Of a stretch of 64,000 nucleotides of DNA, positions 60,715 to 64,000 are shown one piece after another (the stretch's first letter is position 1; every line of letters begins with the position of its first letter). The notes beneath the pieces were generated by a model. The model saw only the letters and a program-made list of their open reading frames with translations, did no database searches and was not told the origin of the DNA. The translations under genes and the position numbers were made by a program. Location of the stretch: contig CAVTES010000006.1 in assembly GCA_963733885.1 (NCBI GenBank), positions 248,001 through 312,000 of the forward strand. The letters run 5' to 3'. Source of the stretch: JACVRW01 sp963733885 (GTDB lineage Bacteria; Actinomycetota; Thermoleophilia; Solirubrobacterales; Thermoleophilaceae).

Positions 60715-62894
60715 TCAGCCCCGAGCGGGCTCGGGCACTCCCTCCTGCTCGGCCTCGACGTGCTCGCGCAGCGCGTGGCCGCCGCCGCGGGCCGTGGACG
60801 GCCACCAGACGCGGTCCCCGAGCAGCTCGACCGCAGCGGGCACCATGATCGTCCGCACGATGAAGGTGTCGAGCAGGATGCCGACGGCGACCATGAACCC
60901 GATGTTGAAGGTGAACGTGATCGGCAGCGTCATCAGCACGGAGAACGTGCCCGCGAGGATCAGCCCCGCACTGGTGATCACCGGTCCGGTGGCCGCAAGG
61001 GCGCGCAGCACGCCCTCGCGCGTGCCGTGCACAGCCGCCTCCTCGCGAACCCGGCTCATCAGGAAGATCGTGTAGTCGACACCGAGCGCCACGAGGAAAA
61101 TGAAGGCGAAGGTGGGCAGCGACGCGTCGACACCCGCACTGCCCTGGACCTCGATGAAGAAGAAGATCGAGAGCCCGAGCGTGCCGAAGAACGACGCCAT
61201 CACCGTCGCGATGAGCACGAGCGGCGCGACGATCGCCTGGAGCAGGATCCCCAGGATGATCGTGATTACAAGCAGGGTGACTGGCACGATCACGCGCATG
61301 TCGCGCGCGGCGGCGTCGTTGAAGTCCTGCTGGATCGCGCTGCCCGCGCCCACGAGCGCCACAGCTCCGCCGGGCAGGTCGTTCACGGTCTCGCGCAGGG
61401 TTTCCACGCGCGCGAGCGCGGCGTCCGAGTACGGGTCGTCCTCGAAGTTCACGTCGAACTTTGCGATCGCGCCGTCCTCGGACCGCTGCGGCTCGCCGAC
61501 CGAGGCAACGCCGTCGATCCCCTCGAGGCGTTCCCGCACGGCCGCGATGTCCGCCTCGGTCGGCCTCTCCGCCCTCGCGCTGCACGAGAATCGAGGTGGG
61601 CGCGAGCGCGCCCTGCGGGAACGACTCGCTGAGAACCTCGAAGCCCTCGACACTCTCGACCTCCTTCTTGAAGAACCCGCCGATCGAGTAGTCCTCCTTG
61701 TACGAAAGGAGGCCAAGGGAGAACACCCCGAACAGCGCGGTGGTCGCAAGCAGCGCGAGGCCGCGGGCGCTTGAGCACCCGGTCGCCGACAGCGGCGCCA
61801 GATCCCCTCGCGGCGCTCGAGCTCCTCCTGCGGCCGCCAGGCGACGGCCTTGCTGCGCGGCCAGAAGCCGCGCCGCCCGACGATCGGTGAGGAGGGCGGG
61901 CAGCAGCGTCAGGCCGGCGAGCAGAGCGGCTGCCACGCCGATCGCCGACACCGGGCCCGAGCGCGTTGGTCGAGCCCGTGTCGGCGAGGAGCAGCACCAG
62001 CATCGCGGCGATCGACCGTGCAGCCGCTCGCCAGCACGGCGGGACCGGCGCGTCGGAGCGCGCGGGACATCGCCTCGTGCTTGTCCTCGATCCGGTGCAG
62101 CTCCTCGCGGTAGCGGCTGACGAGTAACAGGCAGTAGTCGGTGCCCACGCCGAACATGAGCACCACCAGGATCCCGGTCGAGTTCGAGTTGACGGAGTTG
62201 CCGGCCTCGGCGTACAGGTAGATGAAGCCGGTCGCGACGACGTAGGCGAAGCCGACCACGAAGATCGGGATGAGGGCGATCAGCGGCGCGCGGTAGATCG
62301 CCCCGAGGAGGACCAGCACGAGCAGGACGGTCGGCGAGCAGCAGCTTGGTGTCGAGCTCGCCGAAGACCTCCTCGAAGTCGACCCAGAGCCCGAGGTCGC
62401 CGGTGACGTAGACCTCGAGCCCGCTGGCCGCCGCCCCCGATCAGGTCGCGCGGTCTCCTCGCCCCAGTCGGCGACCCTGTCGAAGTCGAGGGGGATCGTG
62501 ACGACGGTGTAGGCCGCGTCGCCGTTCTCGGACACGAGCCCCGGCGGGGCGTTCGGCGCGAAGGGCACCTGACGCGGGCTGGGTGACCGGGATCGCGTCG
62601 TCGACCTTTCGCGCGTCCTCGGCGATCTTCTCCTCGTCGGCCTCGGTGAGGCCTCCCGGGCGCTGGTAGACGATCAACCCGATCGTCGTCTCGCCGCCGG
62701 GGAAGCGCTCCTTCAGGAGCCTCTGGACCTCGGTGGATTCCGCCTCGTCGGGGAGGAAGCTCGCGGTCTCGTCGGTGGTCACGTCGGCGAGCTTGGATCC
62801 GACCGATCCGATCACCCCGGCCCGCGACGAGCCAGAGCAGGACGACCACCCATTTGGTGCGACGGCCGGAGACGAAGGAGGCGAGCGCGGACAC
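60715..62894 (-). pseudogene. MMPL/RND-family transporter, multiply frameshifted
   Basis: A transporter of about 725 residues. The start MSALASFVSGRRTKWVVVLL, then ADVTTDETASFLPDEAESTE and RLLKERFPGGETTIGLIVYQ, then NSNSTGILVVLMFGVGTDYC, then SLPTFAFIFLVALGVDYTIF, are all typical MMPL segments. They fall in different frames, with breaks near 61580, 61770, 61960, 62020, 62330, 62430, 62570 and 62820. The C-terminal 344 residues (60715 to about 61570) are one clean frame. So many single shifts in a conserved gene suggest sequence error or fresh decay. It would export lipids or hydrophobic compounds. Confidence 0.85.
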
Positions 62895-62906
62895 CGGCCG
62901 AACAAC

Positions 62907-63170
62907 TTAGCGAGGCAGGCCGCTGGACCCGCGCTCACCGATCAGGCGGAGCTTCGCCGCCCGCGGCAGCCGCTTGATGCGGGCCTCCTCGCGAAGCGCG
63001 GCCGAGCGATCTGGGACCGCGATGACCGCCGCCACCTCGACCGGGAGGCGGCTGCGCGTATAGCGGCTCGCGGTGCCGGCGCGGTGGGCCGCCAGGCGCC
63101 GCTCGACGTCGGTGGTCCAGCCGCAGTAGAGGCTGCCGTCGGCGCACCGAAGCAGGTAGACCCGCGGCAT
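62907..63170 (-). CDS. GIY-YIG domain protein (UPF0213/YhbQ-like)
   Basis: Protein of 87 residues: VYLLRCADGSLYCGWTTDVE, RRLAAHRAGTASRYTRSRLP and EEARIKRLPRAAKLRLIGE. It is a minimal GIY-YIG nuclease fold with Tyr replaced in the first motif as VYLL...LYCG, which is normal for this group. Its role is poorly known. A GTG at 63221 would add 17 residues and overlap the P450 stop (GTGA); I prefer the ATG at 63170, where homology begins. Confidence 0.87.
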   Translation of the reverse strand: MPRVYLLRCADGSLYCGWTTDVERRLAAHRAGTASRYTRSRLPVEVAAVIAVPDRSAALREEARIKRLPRAAKLRLIGERGSSGLPR

Positions 63171-63217
63171 GCCACCGGCTTCGGGGGCGGGCGGGGCTTC
63201 CCTGCCGGAAGACGTGC

Positions 63218-64000
63218 TCACCCCACCAGCACCTCGCCGCCCCGGTGCGGCGTGACCACCAGCGCGCTTCGCCGCGCGCGCTCGGGCTCGGGCCGGACCG
63301 GCCGGATCGCCAGGTCCGCCGCCGCGCGCAGCACCTCGCGCATCTCCATCTCGGCGAACGGCGCCCCCGCGCAGCGGCGCACGCCTCCGCCGAAGGGGAT
63401 CCACGACATCGGGTCGGGCGGCGGGCCCTCGAGCCAGCGCTCGGGCCGGAATGCCGAGGCGCGCGGCCAGAGGTCCTCGCGGCGCAGCGCGAGCCAAAGG
63501 CAGGCGGCTACGTGGACGCCGGCGGGCAGCGTCCACCCCGCGATCCGGACCGGCTCCAACAGCCGGCGCGGCGCGATCGGTCAGGGCGGGGCGCACGCGC
63601 AAGACCTCCTTCACGACGGCGTCGAGGTAGGCGGGATCGTCCTCGCGCAGGCGCGCGTGTACCCGGGGTGGCGCGCGAGCCGCTCGAACGCCCAGGCCAG
63701 CGAGGCGGCCGAGGTGTCGTGCCCGGCCGCGAGCAGCGCGACAAGCTGGTCGCGCAGGTGCCGGTCGGTCGGCGGGTTGCCGTGCTCGTCGCGCTGCTCG
63801 AGCAGCACGGCGAGCATCGAGTCGCCGCCCAGGCTCGGCCCGCCGGCGCGCCACGACGCCGAGCAGCAGCTCGTCGAAGCGCTCGACCGCGATCCGGAAG
63901 CGGCCCCAGGGGCTGCGCGGCCCGAGGTCGCGCTGCACGAGCGACATGGCGAGCATCCGCGGCATGGAGCGAACCGTGTCGAGCGTGCCGTGGACGGCGT
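63218..64000 (-). pseudogene. Cytochrome P450, frameshifted, N-terminus beyond the window
   Basis: The C-terminal frame (63218 to about 63560) has PASAFRPERW-type residues (ASAFRPERWLEG) and the heme loop IPFGGGVRRCAGAPFAEMEM with its Cys ligand. The I-helix LVALLAAGHDTSAASLAWAF lies in another frame (63611-63817). The ExxR helix (AYLDAVVKEVLRVRPALT) and the N-terminal MLAMSLVQRDLGPRSPWGRF are in a third frame. Breaks lie near 63565, 63650 and 63840. The gene runs on past position 64000. The 3Fe-4S ferredoxin/reductase pair nearby could serve it if it is functional. Confidence 0.82.

Overview
The window is very GC-rich, compactly coded DNA. Most operons are joined by four-base ATGA or GTGA stop/start overlaps, and GTG starts are frequent. 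Gene content points to an aerobic soil-type actinobacterium: a form I CO dehydrogenase, glycine-betaine demethylation, DrrAB-type ABC exporters, an F420-type LLM oxidoreductase and a cytochrome P450. Thermoleophilia/Solirubrobacterales is my best guess, by inference only; there is no rRNA or tRNA to anchor it.

Region 1 (1-22.6 kb) is a methylamine/glycine-betaine block. It holds a dimethylglycine/sarcosine dehydrogenase, both ETF subunits, a membrane Fe-S oxidoreductase, a GntR/FCD regulator, a cNMP-CBS-DUF294 nucleotidyltransferase with its exonuclease partner, a betaine-type binding protein, an APC permease, an aldehyde dehydrogenase and a complete ProV-ProW-ProX importer with a fused tandem permease. 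One perfect palindrome, TGATATATCA, occurs in three promoter regions (782, 11337 and 18361) and ties these pieces into a likely regulon. An IS30-family element sits exactly between etfB and etfA. A two-component pair with a MEDS-type sensor protein lies inside the block.

Region 2 (22.6-27.2 kb) is accessory: a GYD protein, a His-rich exported protein, DUF4396, a TetR with a lactonase-like protein, an SRPBCC protein, then decayed remnants including a minigene made of the start of coxM fused to the end of coxS.

Region 3 (27.2-38.6 kb) is a form I aerobic CO dehydrogenase locus: coxM-coxS-coxL with the AYRCSFR active-site motif, then coxF (with an extra YHS domain), coxD, coxE, two small cysteine-rich proteins, an orphan CoxL domain, YceI, coxG and a MobA-like cytidylyltransferase. 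Directly upstream are five genes for small single-pass membrane proteins, four of them joined by ATGA overlaps. I know no described role for them; they are the best candidate here for an undescribed system.

Region 4 (38.6-54.2 kb) holds a methyltransferase, a sigma-factor remnant, DUF4234, LysE/LysR, an LLM/FAD/Fe-S oxidase cluster, two ABC-2 exporters around a TetR with clear operators, and an ATP-grasp/amidotransferase/GCS2 operon. Region 5 (54.2-64 kb) holds a receiver-thioredoxin-reductase fusion and a broken paralogue, a six-gene redox operon (two Ala/Pro-rich proteins, ApbE, ferric-reductase-like membrane protein, 3Fe-4S ferredoxin, ferredoxin reductase), a frameshifted MMPL transporter, a GIY-YIG protein and a frameshifted P450 that runs off the end.

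Several otherwise conserved genes carry clustered one-base frameshifts (11.9-12.7, 25.9, 56.4, 61.5-62.9 and 63.5-63.9 kb). Some look like run-length miscounts in short G/C runs, so assembly error is as likely as true decay.
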